Below are positions 25,568-35,261 of a DNA stretch of 64,000 nt, piece by piece. The position numbers and the translations under genes were made by a program. Positions within the stretch are counted from its first letter, which is position 1. Each line of letters opens with the position of its first letter. Where the stretch lies: positions 1 to 64,000 of the forward strand of contig NZ_JACHOU010000015.1 of assembly GCF_014206975.1 (NCBI RefSeq). The letters run 5' to 3'. This DNA comes from Aminobacter aganoensis (GTDB taxonomy: Bacteria > Pseudomonadota > Alphaproteobacteria > Rhizobiales > Rhizobiaceae). The notes below the pieces were generated by a model, which saw nothing but the letters and a program-made list of their open reading frames with translations, was not told the DNA's origin and made no database searches.

Positions 25568-28111
25568 CTACTCGCTGCGCAACACCGGCGCCGCCTTGTG
25601 GCCGAGCACGCGCCAGGTGCCGACGAGACCGAAGCCGACCGTCAGCACCAGGGCGAAGACGATCGTCGCGATCGCCACCTCGGGCAGGAAGGACGACGGC
25701 AAGGTCATGATTCGGGCCACGACGAACCAGGCCGCGACGCCGCCTGCGGCGAGCGCGAAGACCGCGGTGGCAAGCCCGATCAGCATGTACTCCAGCGAAA
25801 AGGCCGAGATCAGCGTCCGCCGCGTCGCCCCCAGCGTCTTCAATATCACCGCATCGTGGACCCGGGCGCGATTGCCCGCCGCGAGCGCCCCTGCCAGCAC
25901 CAGCACCGAAGCGATCAGCGCCACGCCGGCGGCCGCGCGGATCGCGGTGCCAAGCTGGGCGACGAGCCGGTTGACGACGTCGAGCGCATCCTTGACGCGA
26001 ACCGTGGTGATCGCCGGATAGCTGCGTGTCACCGCGTTCAGGATCCTGGCTTCGTCGGCAGGCGCCGCCTTGTCTTCGGTCAGCGTGGCCAGCCAGCTGT
26101 GCGGTGCGCCGGCGAACGTGTTGGGCGAAAACACCATGACGAAGTTGATGCCCATCGATTCCCACTGCACCTCGCGGAAATTGGCAATCTTCGCCGTCAC
26201 GTTGCGGCCCAGCACGTTGACCGTCACCATGTCGCCGAGCTTGAGGCCGAGTTCGCCGGCCTCCTGCGCCGAAAACGACACCAGCGGCTCGCCCGAATAG
26301 TCTGCCGGCCACCACGCGCCTTGCGACAGCGTCGAATTTTCCGGGATGTTCTTGGCGTAGGTCAGGCCGCGGTCGCCGCGCAACACCCAGGCGCCCTCCG
26401 GCGGCACGTTGAGCTTCTGCACGTCGGTGCCGTTCAGCGCCATCACCCGGCCGCGCAGCATCGGCACCCGCACCAGCTTGCCGCCGGGCGCTTCGGCCTC
26501 GACCAACTTGGCGAAATCGTCGACCTCGCCCGGCTGGATGTCGACGAAGAAGAAGTTCGGCGCTCGCTCCGGCAGGCTGCCGGCGATCTGGCGGCGCAGA
26601 TTGCCGTCGATCAGCGCCAGCGTCACCAGCAGCGTCAGCCCGAGGCCGAGCGACAGCACCACCGACGGCGTCAGCGCGCCGGGCCGGTGGATGTTACCGA
26701 CGGCAAGCCGGAGCGCCGTCGAGCGCACGCGCGGGCTCTTGCGCGCCAGCGATTGCACCGCGACCGCCACCACGCGCAGCACCAGGAATGAAAACACCGT
26801 CGCGCCGACGAAGATGGTGGCGATGCGGCGATCGCCGGCGAACCAGATCGCAAGCAATGCCAGCGCCGCCGCGATGCCAACCGCGGTGCCGATGTAGACC
26901 AGCCGTGGCAGGCCGCGGCCCTCGAAGCCCATCTCGCGGAATAGCGCCGTTGCCGGTACGTCGCGGGCGCGGCCCAGCGGCAGGATGGCAAAGGCCAGCG
27001 TCACCAGCACGCCGAACAGCGCGGCCATGCCCAATGCGGCGGGATAGACGCCGGCTTCCGCCGGCACCGGGATGACCGACTGCAGCGCTGCGCTCGCCGC
27101 AAACGGCATCAGCGCGCCGAGAACCAGGCCGACGGCGATGCCGAAGCCGGCGATCAGCAGGATCTGGATGAGATAGACCGACAGAACGAAGCCGCCGGAG
27201 GCGCCGAGGCTCTTGAAGGTGGCGATGACGCCGCGCTTGCCGTCGAGATAGGCGCGCACGGCATTGGCCACGCCGACGCCGCCTACCACCAGCGAGGTCA
27301 GCCCGACCAGCGTCAGGAACTGTGTGAAGCGCTCGATGTTGGCCGAGAGCGCCGGCGCCGCATTGCTGCGGGTGCGGATGCTCCAGCCGGCCTCGGGCAG
27401 CTCCGCGTTCGCCCGTTCGCGGACGGCAGTCACCTCGGCCTCGCTGGTGCCGACCGGCATGCGGATCTTGTAGGCGTGTTCGACCAGGCTGCCCGGCTGG
27501 ACCAGGCCGGAAGCGCTCAGGCCCTCCATCGACACCAGCAGGCGCGGGGCAAATCCGAAACCGTCGGAAACCGCATCCGGTTCATTGACCAGCTTGGCCC
27601 TCAGCTCGAAGGTCGAGCCGCCGAGCCTGATCCTGTCGCCGAGCTTGAGATTGAGCCGTTCGAACAAAAGGTCCGGCGCGGCGGCACCATAGGCGCCCAA
27701 CCGCTCGGCAAACAGTTCGTCGCGCGCCAGCGCCGGCTCGGTGACCAGCGTCCCATAGAGCGGATAGGCATCGTCGACCGCCTTTGCCTCGACCAGCGAC
27801 TGGTCGGAACCGTCCTCCAGCCGCGCCATCGAGCGCATTCCGGCATTGTGCGAGACGGTGCCGAGGCCTTCGAGGAAGGTCTTTTCGGTGTCCGTCGCCT
27901 CGCGCTGGATCAGCTGGAAGCGGATGTCGCCGCCCAGCAGCGCCTGGCCTTCGCTGGCGACGCCCGCGGTGATCGCGCGCGCGACCGAGTTGACCCCGCC
28001 GATGGCAGCGACGCCAAGCGCGATGCAGGTCAGGAAGATCATGAAGCCACGAAGGCCGCCGCGCATCTCGCGCGCGGCAAAGCGGAAGGCGAGAGGCAAG
28101 TCCTTCAGCAT
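25568..28111 (-). CDS. FtsX-like ABC transporter permease (YbbP type)
   Basis: An 847-residue inner-membrane protein with one N-terminal helix, a large periplasmic domain, then FtsX-like helix groups near residues 260-420 and again at 720-840, the ten-helix YbbP layout. The partner ATPase (YbbA type) ends 6 bases upstream. In E. coli the ybbA-ybbP pair lies next to tesA, as here, and is annotated as an exporter of unknown lipid-related cargo. Confidence 0.88.
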   Translation of the reverse strand: MLKDLPLAFRFAAREMRGGLRGFMIFLTCIALGVAAIGGVNSVARAITAGVASEGQALLGGDIRFQLIQREATDTEKTFLEGLGTVSHNAGMRSMARLEDGSDQSLVEAKAVDDAYPLYGTLVTEPALARDELFAERLGAYGAAAPDLLFERLNLKLGDRIRLGGSTFELRAKLVNEPDAVSDGFGFAPRLLVSMEGLSASGLVQPGSLVEHAYKIRMPVGTSEAEVTAVRERANAELPEAGWSIRTRSNAAPALSANIERFTQFLTLVGLTSLVVGGVGVANAVRAYLDGKRGVIATFKSLGASGGFVLSVYLIQILLIAGFGIAVGLVLGALMPFAASAALQSVIPVPAEAGVYPAALGMAALFGVLVTLAFAILPLGRARDVPATALFREMGFEGRGLPRLVYIGTAVGIAAALALLAIWFAGDRRIATIFVGATVFSFLVLRVVAVAVQSLARKSPRVRSTALRLAVGNIHRPGALTPSVVLSLGLGLTLLVTLALIDGNLRRQIAGSLPERAPNFFFVDIQPGEVDDFAKLVEAEAPGGKLVRVPMLRGRVMALNGTDVQKLNVPPEGAWVLRGDRGLTYAKNIPENSTLSQGAWWPADYSGEPLVSFSAQEAGELGLKLGDMVTVNVLGRNVTAKIANFREVQWESMGINFVMVFSPNTFAGAPHSWLATLTEDKAAPADEARILNAVTRSYPAITTVRVKDALDVVNRLVAQLGTAIRAAAGVALIASVLVLAGALAAGNRARVHDAVILKTLGATRRTLISAFSLEYMLIGLATAVFALAAGGVAAWFVVARIMTLPSSFLPEVAIATIVFALVLTVGFGLVGTWRVLGHKAAPVLRSE

Positions 28112-28117
28112 CGACGC

Positions 28118-28825
28118 CTACGCCCGCACTTTTTCGGCAATGTCCGCGACGGCCGGCACCTCGATGCGCCCCGAGCGCATCGCCACCTGCCGGTCGCAGC
28201 GCGCCGCAAGTGCCGGATCGTGCGTCACCAGCACCAGCGTCATCGCCCGTTCGGCAGCCTTGGCAAACAGCAGATCGGCGATCTGGCGGCCGGTCGCCTG
28301 GTCGAGATTGCCGGTCGGCTCGTCGGCGATCAGGATGCGCGGCTCCGGCGCCAGCGCCCGCGCGATCGCCACGCGCTGCTGTTCGCCGCCCGAAAGCTCG
28401 CCCGGATAATGCGTGACGCGGTCGGCGAGACCGACGGCGGCGAGCTCGCGCTCGGCAATCGCAAAGGCATCGCGCTTGCCGGCAAGCTCCAGCGGCACAG
28501 CAACGTTTTCCAGCGCCGTCATGTTGGGGATCAGGTGGAAGGACTGAAACACGATGCCGATGTTGCGGCCGCGGAAAGCGGCGATCTGGTCCTCGCTGCG
28601 GCCGTTGAGCAGTTCGCCGGCAATCTTCACCGTGCCGCCGTCAACCCGTTCCAGGCCCGCCAGCACCATCAGCAGCGTCGACTTGCCGGAACCCGAGGGG
28701 CCGACGATGCCGGTCGCCTCGCCCGCCGCGACATCGAGGCTCACGCCCTTCAGCACATGCACCGAGGAAGCCCCCTGGCCCAGCGTCAGCGATACATCCC
28801 TCAGTTCGATGACGGCTTCTGTCAC
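28118..28825 (-). CDS. ABC transporter ATP-binding protein (YbbA type)
   Basis: A 235-residue ATPase of the LolD/MacB class. Walker A GPSGSGKST is at residues 42-50, then the Q-loop VFQSFHLIPNMTALENV, signature LSGGEQQRVAIARAL, and Walker B ILIADEPTGNLD. It forms an operon with the YbbP-type permease and is divergent from tesA, with a 65-base gap that must hold both promoters. Confidence 0.92.
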   Translation of the reverse strand: MTEAVIELRDVSLTLGQGASSVHVLKGVSLDVAAGEATGIVGPSGSGKSTLLMVLAGLERVDGGTVKIAGELLNGRSEDQIAAFRGRNIGIVFQSFHLIPNMTALENVAVPLELAGKRDAFAIAERELAAVGLADRVTHYPGELSGGEQQRVAIARALAPEPRILIADEPTGNLDQATGRQIADLLFAKAAERAMTLVLVTHDPALAARCDRQVAMRSGRIEVPAVADIAEKVRA

Positions 28826-28890
28826 GGCAAATTCGTCCTATATGGAAATTGAAGGGCGGGGATCGTCTTCGTCATATCGGGTCTGACTTT

Positions 28891-29511
28891 ATGGCTTTCA
28901 AACAACTCTTTGCCGCAGCCTTCCTGATGCTTGCGGCCACAGCCCCCGGCTGGGCCGAGCCTTTCCGCATCGTCGGCTTCGGCGACAGCCTGATGGCCGG
29001 CTTCGGGCTCGGGCCCGGCGAGGGTTTTCCCGAAAAACTGGAGGCCGCGCTACGCACCCGCGGTCACGATGTGGTGATCGCCAATGCCGGTGTCTCGGGC
29101 GACACGACCAGCGGCGGCCTGTCGCGCCTCGACTGGTCGATCCCCGACGGGACCCAACTGGTCATCCTCGAGCTCGGCGCCAACGACATGCTGCGCGGCA
29201 TCGATCCAGCGCTGGTCGAACAGAACCTCGACAAGATGCTGGCCCGGCTCAAGGAGCGCAGCATTCCGGTGCTGCTTGCCGGCATGATTGCGGCGCCCAA
29301 TCTCGGCCATTCCTATGGCGAGCAGTTCGGCACGATCTATCCCAGGCTCGCCGAAAAATACGGCGCCACGCTCTACCCTTTCTTCCTCGACGGTGTCGCC
29401 GGCAATCCGAAGCTGCTGCTCGAGGACGGCATGCACCCCAATGCCCAGGGCATCGACCGCATGGTCGAGAACGCCCTGCCGACGGTGGAGAAGGCCATTG
29501 CCGGCAAATGA
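28891..29511 (+). CDS. tesA: GDSL arylesterase/lysophospholipase L1 (TesA)
   Basis: A 206-residue SGNH hydrolase with a signal peptide (about 1-22). The blocks are GDSLMAGFG with catalytic Ser33, the Gly of NAGVSGDTT, Asn98 in GAND, and Asp179-x-x-His182 in DGMHP. It should cleave lysophospholipids or thioesters in the periplasm. Start 28891 gives a clean signal peptide. The divergent ybbA-ybbP pair is the conserved neighbour. Confidence 0.93.
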   Translation: MAFKQLFAAAFLMLAATAPGWAEPFRIVGFGDSLMAGFGLGPGEGFPEKLEAALRTRGHDVVIANAGVSGDTTSGGLSRLDWSIPDGTQLVILELGANDMLRGIDPALVEQNLDKMLARLKERSIPVLLAGMIAAPNLGHSYGEQFGTIYPRLAEKYGATLYPFFLDGVAGNPKLLLEDGMHPNAQGIDRMVENALPTVEKAIAGK

Positions 29512-29519
29512 ACCGCGCC

Positions 29520-29533
29520 TTGCAACGTTGCAA
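29520..29533. promoter_or_regulatory. Perfect 14-base palindrome TTGCAACGTTGCAA
   Basis: A perfect palindrome between tesA and thpR, 118 bases before the thpR start. Palindromes with this central CG are typical of LacI-family operators, but no regulator is next to it. It is too symmetrical to ignore and not followed by a T-run, so it is not a terminator. Confidence 0.3.
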
Positions 29534-29650
29534 CACTTTGGCCCCGGCGGCGTTGTCCAACCGGGCACTGCGGAACAAACCTCTTGCCCGGCGCTGCGAT
29601 CGATGATTCGCTGACGTTACGGATTGCGATTCGAGGAAGGGAGCCTGGCC

Positions 29651-30247
29651 ATGCCGCGACTTTTCACCGCCCTCGAAATTCCGCGTGATGCCGCCTTGTC
29701 GCTGTCCCTGCTCAGGGGCGGCCTGTCGGGCGCCCGGTGGATCGACGTCGAAAACTATCATCTCACCTTGCGCTTCATCGGCGATGTCGAAGGCCACGTC
29801 GCCGACGAGATCGTCGAGGCTCTCGACCGTGTCGACAAGCCGGGCTTCCCGCTCACCCTGACGGGTGTCGGCGCCTTCGGGCAGAAGAAGCCGCACGCGG
29901 TCTGGGCCGGCGTCACGCCCTCGCCCGAGCTCAACGCGCTGCAGGCCGAGATCGAGCGCATCTGCAAGCGGCTCGGTGTCCCCTCCGATCCGCGCAAGTT
30001 CACCCCGCATGTCACGCTGGCACGGCTGCGCAACACCAGCCCGCTTGATGTCGCGCATTACCTCTCGGCGCGTGGCAACTTCGCAACCCTGCCCTTCCGG
30101 GTCGGCCGCTTCGTGCTGATGTCGTCGCGCGATTCGGTCGGCGGCGGCCCCTACATCGTCGAGGAAGCCTGGCCGCTCAACGGCACCGACGCCGGTTCGC
30201 TGATCCGGTCGGCAAGCGCTTCCGAAGCCTCGCGGATCATGCGGTAG
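29651..30247 (+). CDS. thpR: RNA 2',3'-cyclic phosphodiesterase ThpR (LigT)
   Basis: A 198-residue 2H phosphoesterase that opens or joins 2',5'/2',3' RNA ends. The two HxT motifs are HLTLRF (His37, Thr39) and HVTLAR (His120, Thr122). Start 29651 (MPRLFTALEIP) is the conserved N-terminus. The C-terminal 32 codons overlap the end of the convergent tyrosine phosphatase gene by 97 bases. Confidence 0.9.
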   Translation: MPRLFTALEIPRDAALSLSLLRGGLSGARWIDVENYHLTLRFIGDVEGHVADEIVEALDRVDKPGFPLTLTGVGAFGQKKPHAVWAGVTPSPELNALQAEIERICKRLGVPSDPRKFTPHVTLARLRNTSPLDVAHYLSARGNFATLPFRVGRFVLMSSRDSVGGGPYIVEEAWPLNGTDAGSLIRSASASEASRIMR

Positions 30248-30669
30248 ACGGCCAGGAAGCCGTCTTCGCCACCATAATAGGGATCGGGCACCTCCTGCGG
30301 CCGGCCGGTGGCATGGCCGAGGAAAAGCTCGACGCGGTCGCGCACCTGCTGCGGCGCAAGCGCCATGAGGTCGTCGACATTGGAGCGGTCCATGCCGAGG
30401 ATCAGGTCGAAGCGCTCGAAATCGGCAGGCACGACCTTGCGGGCCTGCTGGGGCGCGATGTCGATGCCGTGCAGCGCCGCCACGGCGATGGAGCGCGGGT
30501 CCGGTGCCGATCCGGCATGCCAGCCGCCGGTGCCGGCGGAGTCGATTGTGAATTCGCCATCCAGTCCGCGCTCGGCAAGAACGGCGCGAAACACGCCTTC
30601 TGCCAGCGGCGAACGGCAGATATTGCCGAGACAGACAAAGAGGATGGATTTTACCGGCTTCTCGACCAT
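30151..30669 (-). CDS. Low-molecular-weight protein-tyrosine phosphatase
   Basis: A 172-residue phosphatase. The P-loop CLGNICRS gives nucleophile Cys13 and Arg19, and the general acid Asp is in VPDPYYGG near residue 130. Start 30669 ([13 protein letters not shown]) puts the P-loop at the usual position. The 3-prime end overlaps thpR by 97 bases on the opposite strand, with both reading frames intact. No exopolysaccharide genes are nearby, so the target is unknown. Confidence 0.9.
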   Translation of the reverse strand: MVEKPVKSILFVCLGNICRSPLAEGVFRAVLAERGLDGEFTIDSAGTGGWHAGSAPDPRSIAVAALHGIDIAPQQARKVVPADFERFDLILGMDRSNVDDLMALAPQQVRDRVELFLGHATGRPQEVPDPYYGGEDGFLAVYRMIREASEALADRISEPASVPLSGQASSTM

Positions 30670-30719
30670 CGTTCCCGCGCTATGCTGGAGGAAAGAACTC
30701 GATAGCACGGGAGCATGAA

Positions 30720-31016
30720 ATGGCCAGAGAGAAACTTGAACCTGCCGCAGCAGCGCAAGCCATTGCCGAGCTCGGCGGCTGGACCCTGGCAGCCAACGGC
30801 TTGTCGATGACGCGCAGTTTCGTCTTCAAGAACTTCAGCGAGGCCTTCGCCTTCATGACCCGCGTCGCCCTGGCGGCGGAGAAGCTGGACCATCATCCCG
30901 ACTGGTCGAACGTCTACAAGACCGTCGACGTGAAGCTGAACACGCATGACGCCGGCGGGCTGACCGAACTCGACTTGAAGCTGGCGAAGCGAATGAACGC
31001 CTATTTCGGTTCCTGA
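30720..31016 (+). CDS. phhB: 4a-hydroxytetrahydrobiopterin dehydratase (PhhB/PCD)
   Basis: A 98-residue pterin-4a-carbinolamine dehydratase that recycles the pterin cofactor of aromatic amino acid hydroxylases. [20 protein letters not shown] carries the active-site histidines, followed by [12 protein letters not shown]. Length is normal. No hydroxylase gene is in this window. It is divergent from the phosphatase gene, 50 bases away. Confidence 0.93.
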   Translation: MAREKLEPAAAAQAIAELGGWTLAANGLSMTRSFVFKNFSEAFAFMTRVALAAEKLDHHPDWSNVYKTVDVKLNTHDAGGLTELDLKLAKRMNAYFGS

Positions 31017-31092
31017 GGGACGGCATCTTGCAGCGGGGCTCGCTCCTTCCCACATTTCCGGCAAAGGAATTCGTGCAAAGGAGACTGTCTGG

Positions 31093-31455
31093 ATGGTGAA
31101 AATCCCCGGCTTTGACGGCTTCCGCGGCGGCGATGCGCCGGCGAGCGAGAGCGAAGTGCGCGATAAATTCTGGCGCAAAGCCAGGACCGCCGCCCGCCAC
31201 GTCCCCTTCATGGAGGAAGTGGTGGCGGCCTATTATTGCGCCATGGACAACAACACCCCGCTGCGCGCCAAGGGCATACTTCTTGCCGCCCTGGGCTATT
31301 TCATCCTGCCGGCGGACACCATTCCCGACGTCATTCTCGGCCTCGGCTTCACCGACGACATCGCCGTGCTGACGGCCGCCATCACCGCTGTGCGCGCCCA
31401 CATGACGCCGGCCCACCGGCTTGCCGCCAAGGAAACCCTGTCGCGCGAGCCCTGA
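31093..31455 (+). CDS. YkvA-family DUF1232 membrane protein
   Basis: A 120-residue protein with the DUF1232 core: VAAYYCAMDNNTPLRAKGILLAALGYFILPADTIPDVILGLGFTDD, which includes one or two hydrophobic helices and the conserved Pro-Asp pairs. Function is unknown. It follows phhB by 76 bases and starts after a GGAGAC sequence. The next 240 bases up to the IalB-family gene hold no recognisable gene. Confidence 0.85.
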   Translation: MVKIPGFDGFRGGDAPASESEVRDKFWRKARTAARHVPFMEEVVAAYYCAMDNNTPLRAKGILLAALGYFILPADTIPDVILGLGFTDDIAVLTAAITAVRAHMTPAHRLAAKETLSREP

Positions 31456-31695
31456 CGCGCGGCTGCCTTGTTTCAGCCTGACATCAAAAGTCAAACTCTT
31501 GCCGTTTTCGTGGTTTTCAACCGCGACAGGGACACGATGCCTGTGCATGACAGGCCGAACGGCGGGGTTCCAGGGCGGCAAATGTCTTTCTGCAAGGCCA
31601 TTCACCCTTTGGTAACCCAGATTAAATCAAAATGAAGCCAACGGGCGGGCGCGCAGTCGGCCTGCCCCCGCTCCATATGAACTACAGGAAAAACG

Positions 31696-32199
31696 ATGCG
31701 CGGTTTGATAGCTACAATTTCTGGTCTGGTGCTTGCAGCGTCGGCGATGCCGGCACTCGCCCAGTCGGCGACCAAGATCGGCCAGCACAACGCCTGGGGC
31801 ACCTACAGCTACCAGGCGCAGAACGGCAAGGTCTGCTACGTCCTGACCGTGCCCACCGACAAGCAGCCGCCGACGCTCAACCACGGCGACATGTTCTTCT
31901 TCGTCAGCCAGCGCCCGGGCCAGAAGGTTTCCTTCGAACCGCAATTCATTGCCGGCTACGATTTCCAGGCAAACTCCAAGGTCTCGGTCACCATCGGCGA
32001 CAAGTCGTTCTCGATGTTCACCAAGGGCAAGTCTGCCTGGGTCGAGAATGCCGCCGAGGAGCCGGCACTGATCGCGGCCATGCGCGGCGGCGCCGACATG
32101 AAGGTGTCGGCCAAGTCGGGCCGCGGCAACCCGACCAACTACGTCTTCTCGCTCAAGGGCATTTCGGCGGCGCTCAGCTCGATCGCCACCTGCAAGTAA
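31696..32199 (+). CDS. Invasion-associated locus B (IalB) family protein
   Basis: A 167-residue exported protein: signal peptide at about 1-22 (ALAQS), then the IalB domain with CYVLTVPTDKQPP, NHGDMFFFVSQRPGQ and MRGGADMKVSAKSGRG. Bartonella IalB aids erythrocyte invasion, but most rhizobial members are of unknown role. A strong terminator lies 24 bases after the stop. Confidence 0.88.
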   Translation: MRGLIATISGLVLAASAMPALAQSATKIGQHNAWGTYSYQAQNGKVCYVLTVPTDKQPPTLNHGDMFFFVSQRPGQKVSFEPQFIAGYDFQANSKVSVTIGDKSFSMFTKGKSAWVENAAEEPALIAAMRGGADMKVSAKSGRGNPTNYVFSLKGISAALSSIATCK

Positions 32200-32222
32200 G
32201 CCTTTTCGAGTGCATTTCCGAA

Positions 32223-32254
32223 AAAGCCGGGCGATCCCATCGCCCGGTTTTTTT
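32223..32254 (+). terminator. Bidirectional rho-independent terminator
   Basis: CCGGGCGAT (32227-32235) and ATCGCCCGG (32239-32247) form a nine-base stem with a CCC loop, followed by seven T. On the other strand the same stem is followed by CTTTTTC, so it can also end the DUF1294 transcript arriving from the right. Confidence 0.92.
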
Positions 32255-32265
32255 GTTGCGAAAAT

Positions 32266-32598
32266 CTACGAAACCGCCCGGCCGCCCACGACGTTGAGCA
32301 GGCCCGATACCCATTGCGGCGCGATCAGCCAGATGACCAGCGCGGTGAGGGCGACCGCCTGAAGCAGGACGATGCCATACAGGCGCGACCGGAACGGCTC
32401 CTTGCGGGTCTTGTGGCGGAACAGGTGCTGGGCCGACAAGGCGCCGAGACTGCCGCCGGCAAAGGCGAGCCAGAGCAGGGTTTTCTCGGGAATTCGGCGC
32501 GCTCCGGACCGGGCCAGGCGCTTGTCGCGCCAGAAGGCAGCGAACGCCGCAACATTGACGGCGAGCACCACCAGGACGATGTGAAGGATGTTGCTCAT
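32266..32598 (-). CDS. DUF1294 membrane protein
   Basis: A 110-residue protein with three to four hydrophobic segments. FWRDKRLARSGARRIPEKTLLWLAFAGGSLGAL and QHLFRHKTRKEPFR are the DUF1294 marks. Function unknown; in other proteins this domain is fused to cold-shock domains. Start 32598 (MSNILHIV) is preferred to a frame start at 32646. Confidence 0.8.
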   Translation of the reverse strand: MSNILHIVLVVLAVNVAAFAAFWRDKRLARSGARRIPEKTLLWLAFAGGSLGALSAQHLFRHKTRKEPFRSRLYGIVLLQAVALTALVIWLIAPQWVSGLLNVVGGRAVS

Positions 32599-32742
32599 CG
32601 AGCCAGCATCACAGCCATTGCCTAACAGACTGCAAAGCTGCGGCACAAATGCATGGCCGCCAAAACGTGACGCAGCGCCAGACCTGTGATATGTCGCGGC
32701 AAAATCCTACATTTGCCGCTATATCAACCTAGCTGAGCCCGA

Positions 32743-33978
32743 ATGACCCTTTCGCTCGACCTCACCACCGATGCCACCCGCGATGCGTTGCGCGCCCGCG
32801 CGGCCGCGCCCTTCAAGGGCGAGCTGATCGGCCTCTCCCGCGAGGAACTCGCCGAAGCGCTGGTCTCCTCGGGCATCGTCCCCGAACGCCAGGCCAAGAT
32901 GCGCGTCCAGCAGCTCTGGCACTGGCTCTATGTCCGCGGCGTCTCCGACTTCGCCGACATGTTCAACATCTCCAAGGACCTGCGCGCCGAGCTTGCCAAG
33001 CACTTCACCATCGCGCGGCCCGAGATCGTCGAGGAGCAGATTTCATCGGACGGCACGCGCAAGTGGCTGTTCCGCTTTCCGCCGCGCGGCGCCGGCCGCC
33101 CCGTCGAGATCGAGACCGTCTACATTCCCGAGGAAGGCCGCGGCACGCTGTGCATCTCGTCCCAGGTCGGCTGCACGCTGACCTGCTCGTTCTGCCACAC
33201 CGGCACGCAGAAGCTGGTGCGCAACCTGACGGCGGAAGAGATCCTGGCGCAGCTGATGACGGCGCGCGACCGGCTGGGCGATTTCCCCGAGCGCGACACG
33301 CCCGCCGGCGCCATCGTGCCGGCCGAAGGCCGCAAGATCTCCAACATCGTCATGATGGGCATGGGCGAGCCGCTCTACAATTTCGAGGCGGTGAAGAAGG
33401 CGCTGCTGATCGCCTCCGACGGCGACGGCCTGGCACTGTCCAGGCGCCGCATCACACTGTCGACCTCGGGCGTCGTGCCAGAAATCTTCCGCACCGGCGA
33501 AGAGATCGGCGTCATGCTGGCGATCTCGCTGCACGCCACCAATGACGATCTGCGCGACCTTTTGGTCCCGATCAACAAGAAGTACCCGCTTAAGGACCTG
33601 ATCGACGCCTGCCGCGCCTATCCCGGCCTGTCGAACGCGCGCCGCATCACCTTCGAATATGTGATGCTGAAGGACGTCAACGACAGCCTCGAGGACGCCA
33701 AGGCGCTGGTCAAGCTGCTCAAGGGCGTGCCGGCAAAGATCAACCTGATCCCGTTCAACCCCTGGCCCGGCACCAACTACCAGTGCTCGGACTGGGAGAC
33801 GATCGAGAAGTTCGCCGACTACATCAACAATGCCGGTTATGCCTCGCCGATCCGCACACCGCGCGGCCGTGACATCCTCGCCGCCTGCGGCCAGCTCAAG
33901 TCGGAATCCGAACGCATGAAGAAGACCGAGCGCCTGGCGCTGGAAGCGATGATGATCGCCGGACACGGCGAGGCGTGA
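32743..33978 (+). CDS. rlmN: Dual-specificity rRNA/tRNA adenine-C2 methyltransferase RlmN
   Basis: A 411-residue radical SAM enzyme that methylates A2503 of 23S rRNA and A37 of some tRNAs. Cluster cysteines Cys144, Cys148 and Cys151 lie in [14 protein letters not shown] and the C-terminal [10 protein letters not shown] Cys, which forms the methylene intermediate, are present. The length is normal for rhizobial RlmN. A GTG-started membrane protein gene overlaps its stop by four bases. Confidence 0.95.
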   Translation: MTLSLDLTTDATRDALRARAAAPFKGELIGLSREELAEALVSSGIVPERQAKMRVQQLWHWLYVRGVSDFADMFNISKDLRAELAKHFTIARPEIVEEQISSDGTRKWLFRFPPRGAGRPVEIETVYIPEEGRGTLCISSQVGCTLTCSFCHTGTQKLVRNLTAEEILAQLMTARDRLGDFPERDTPAGAIVPAEGRKISNIVMMGMGEPLYNFEAVKKALLIASDGDGLALSRRRITLSTSGVVPEIFRTGEEIGVMLAISLHATNDDLRDLLVPINKKYPLKDLIDACRAYPGLSNARRITFEYVMLKDVNDSLEDAKALVKLLKGVPAKINLIPFNPWPGTNYQCSDWETIEKFADYINNAGYASPIRTPRGRDILAACGQLKSESERMKKTERLALEAMMIAGHGEA

Positions 33979-34436
33979 GCCGCTTCCTGCTCTATCTCGG
34001 CAAGTTCGCCCACATGGTGCTGGGCTATCTCGCGGCGTCGCTCGCCGCCGGCGCTTTCCTCAACCTGGTCTTCCTTGGCGCGGCCGGCCTCATGGCCGCC
34101 GACATGCCGCCGGAGGTGGCGACTGGGTCGATGGTCTTCACCATCCCCTTCACCGCGCTGTTCGTCGCCTATTTTGCCTTCATGCCGGCGCTCGTCGTCA
34201 TGCTGCTCGCCGAATTGCTCGGCAAGCGCGACTGGCTGTTCTACGCGCTGTCGGGCGGCTTCGTCGCCTTGGTGTTTCTCGGCTTCGCCTACCAGAGCGG
34301 CGACCAGGGCTTCGCCTACCGCGATCCCCTGCTGCCGGTGTCGATCATCGGCAGCGGCCTGGTCGGCGGCATCGCCTACTGGTTCGTCACCGGCCGTTTC
34401 GCCGGTGCGCTGCGGCCTACTTCGCCTGCGCCGTGA
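33975..34436 (+). CDS. Membrane protein of unknown function downstream of rlmN
   Basis: A 153-residue protein with four hydrophobic segments and no family I can name. It starts with GTG overlapping the rlmN stop (GTGA), which is why this start was chosen and which implies translational coupling. Features are an N-terminal [21 protein letters not shown] helix and a short polar tail. It overlaps the end of the convergent LysE-family gene by 20 bases. Confidence 0.7.
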   Translation: MSRFLLYLGKFAHMVLGYLAASLAAGAFLNLVFLGAAGLMAADMPPEVATGSMVFTIPFTALFVAYFAFMPALVVMLLAELLGKRDWLFYALSGGFVALVFLGFAYQSGDQGFAYRDPLLPVSIIGSGLVGGIAYWFVTGRFAGALRPTSPAP

Positions 34437-35058
34437 GGATCTTCAGCGCGAAGGCCGAAAACACGCCCGCAAACAGGTAGTCGACGATCCGCGTCACCTT
34501 CGGGCTCTTCTTCAGCAGGCCGGCGAACTTGTCGGCGGCGATCACCATCGGCGCCGTCACCGGCAGCGACAGCACGATGAACATGGCGCCGAGGAAGAAC
34601 AGCTTGCCCGGCGCATTGGTGTCGTGCACCGACACGAACTGCGGCAGGAAGGTCATGAAGAACAGGATGATCTTCGGGTTGAGCAGGTTGATGCCGAGAC
34701 CGGTCGCCCAGTTCTGGAACACCGAGCGCGGCGCGCGCTTGGCGGTGTCGGGCGAGAACGCCGAACCCTTGGTCACCGCCTGGAAGGCGAGCCAGACCAG
34801 GTAGCCGGCGCCCGCGATCTTGAGCACCATGAATGCCTGAGGCGAGGCGACGATCAGCGCCGACAGACCGAGCGCCACCAGCGTGGTGTGGATGACGATC
34901 CCGGTCATTGCGCCGGCCATGCAGGCAAAACCCGCCTTGCGGCCTTCAGACAGGGCGCGACCGACGAACAGCGTCATGTCGGGGCCGGGCGTGATCGCGA
35001 TGATGAAGGTGGCGATCGCAAACTGGAGGATGGTCGCCCAATCGGGAATGAAGGACAT
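34417..35058 (-). CDS. LysE-family amino acid exporter (RhtB type)
   Basis: A 213-residue inner-membrane exporter with six hydrophobic segments. ITPGPDMTLFVGRALSEGRKAG near residue 25 and GLGINLLNPKIILFFMTFLPQFV near 113 are the LysE/RhtB motifs. The substrate is probably an amino acid or homoserine lactone-like compound, not resolvable here. Start 35058 (MSFIPDW) was preferred to an upstream frame start. Confidence 0.9.
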   Translation of the reverse strand: MSFIPDWATILQFAIATFIIAITPGPDMTLFVGRALSEGRKAGFACMAGAMTGIVIHTTLVALGLSALIVASPQAFMVLKIAGAGYLVWLAFQAVTKGSAFSPDTAKRAPRSVFQNWATGLGINLLNPKIILFFMTFLPQFVSVHDTNAPGKLFFLGAMFIVLSLPVTAPMVIAADKFAGLLKKSPKVTRIVDYLFAGVFSAFALKILTAQAK

Positions 35059-35219
35059 GGTCGCGCTGCCGGGTTTTGCCTTGGAGGCGTGGTGAAGGGT
35101 GATAGGTCGGGATTTCACCCAGAGACCTACGCCCGCCGACTTGGCGCTTCAACCTGAAAATGGCGGGCCAGGCGTCGCAGCATCCGGATGGATGCACAAG
35201 AGACGCACCAGGCCATGGC

Positions 35220-35251
35220 AACGCCGCCGGACCGTTCGATCCGGCGGCGTT
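35220..35251 (-). terminator. Strong GC hairpin after glutamate dehydrogenase
   Basis: AACGCCGCCGGA (35220-35231) and TCCGGCGGCGTT (35240-35251) form a 12-base perfect stem about 11 bases beyond the stop. On the minus strand only two U follow, so it may end or protect the mRNA rather than act as a classic terminator. Confidence 0.6.
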
Positions 35252-35261
35252 GCGGGTTGGA

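Noticed and set aside
24594-26315. 573-codon extension of the Bax inhibitor-1 gene into the YbbP-type permease gene
   Set aside because: The upstream part overlaps the permease in another frame; a good start with the conserved N-terminus exists at 25373.
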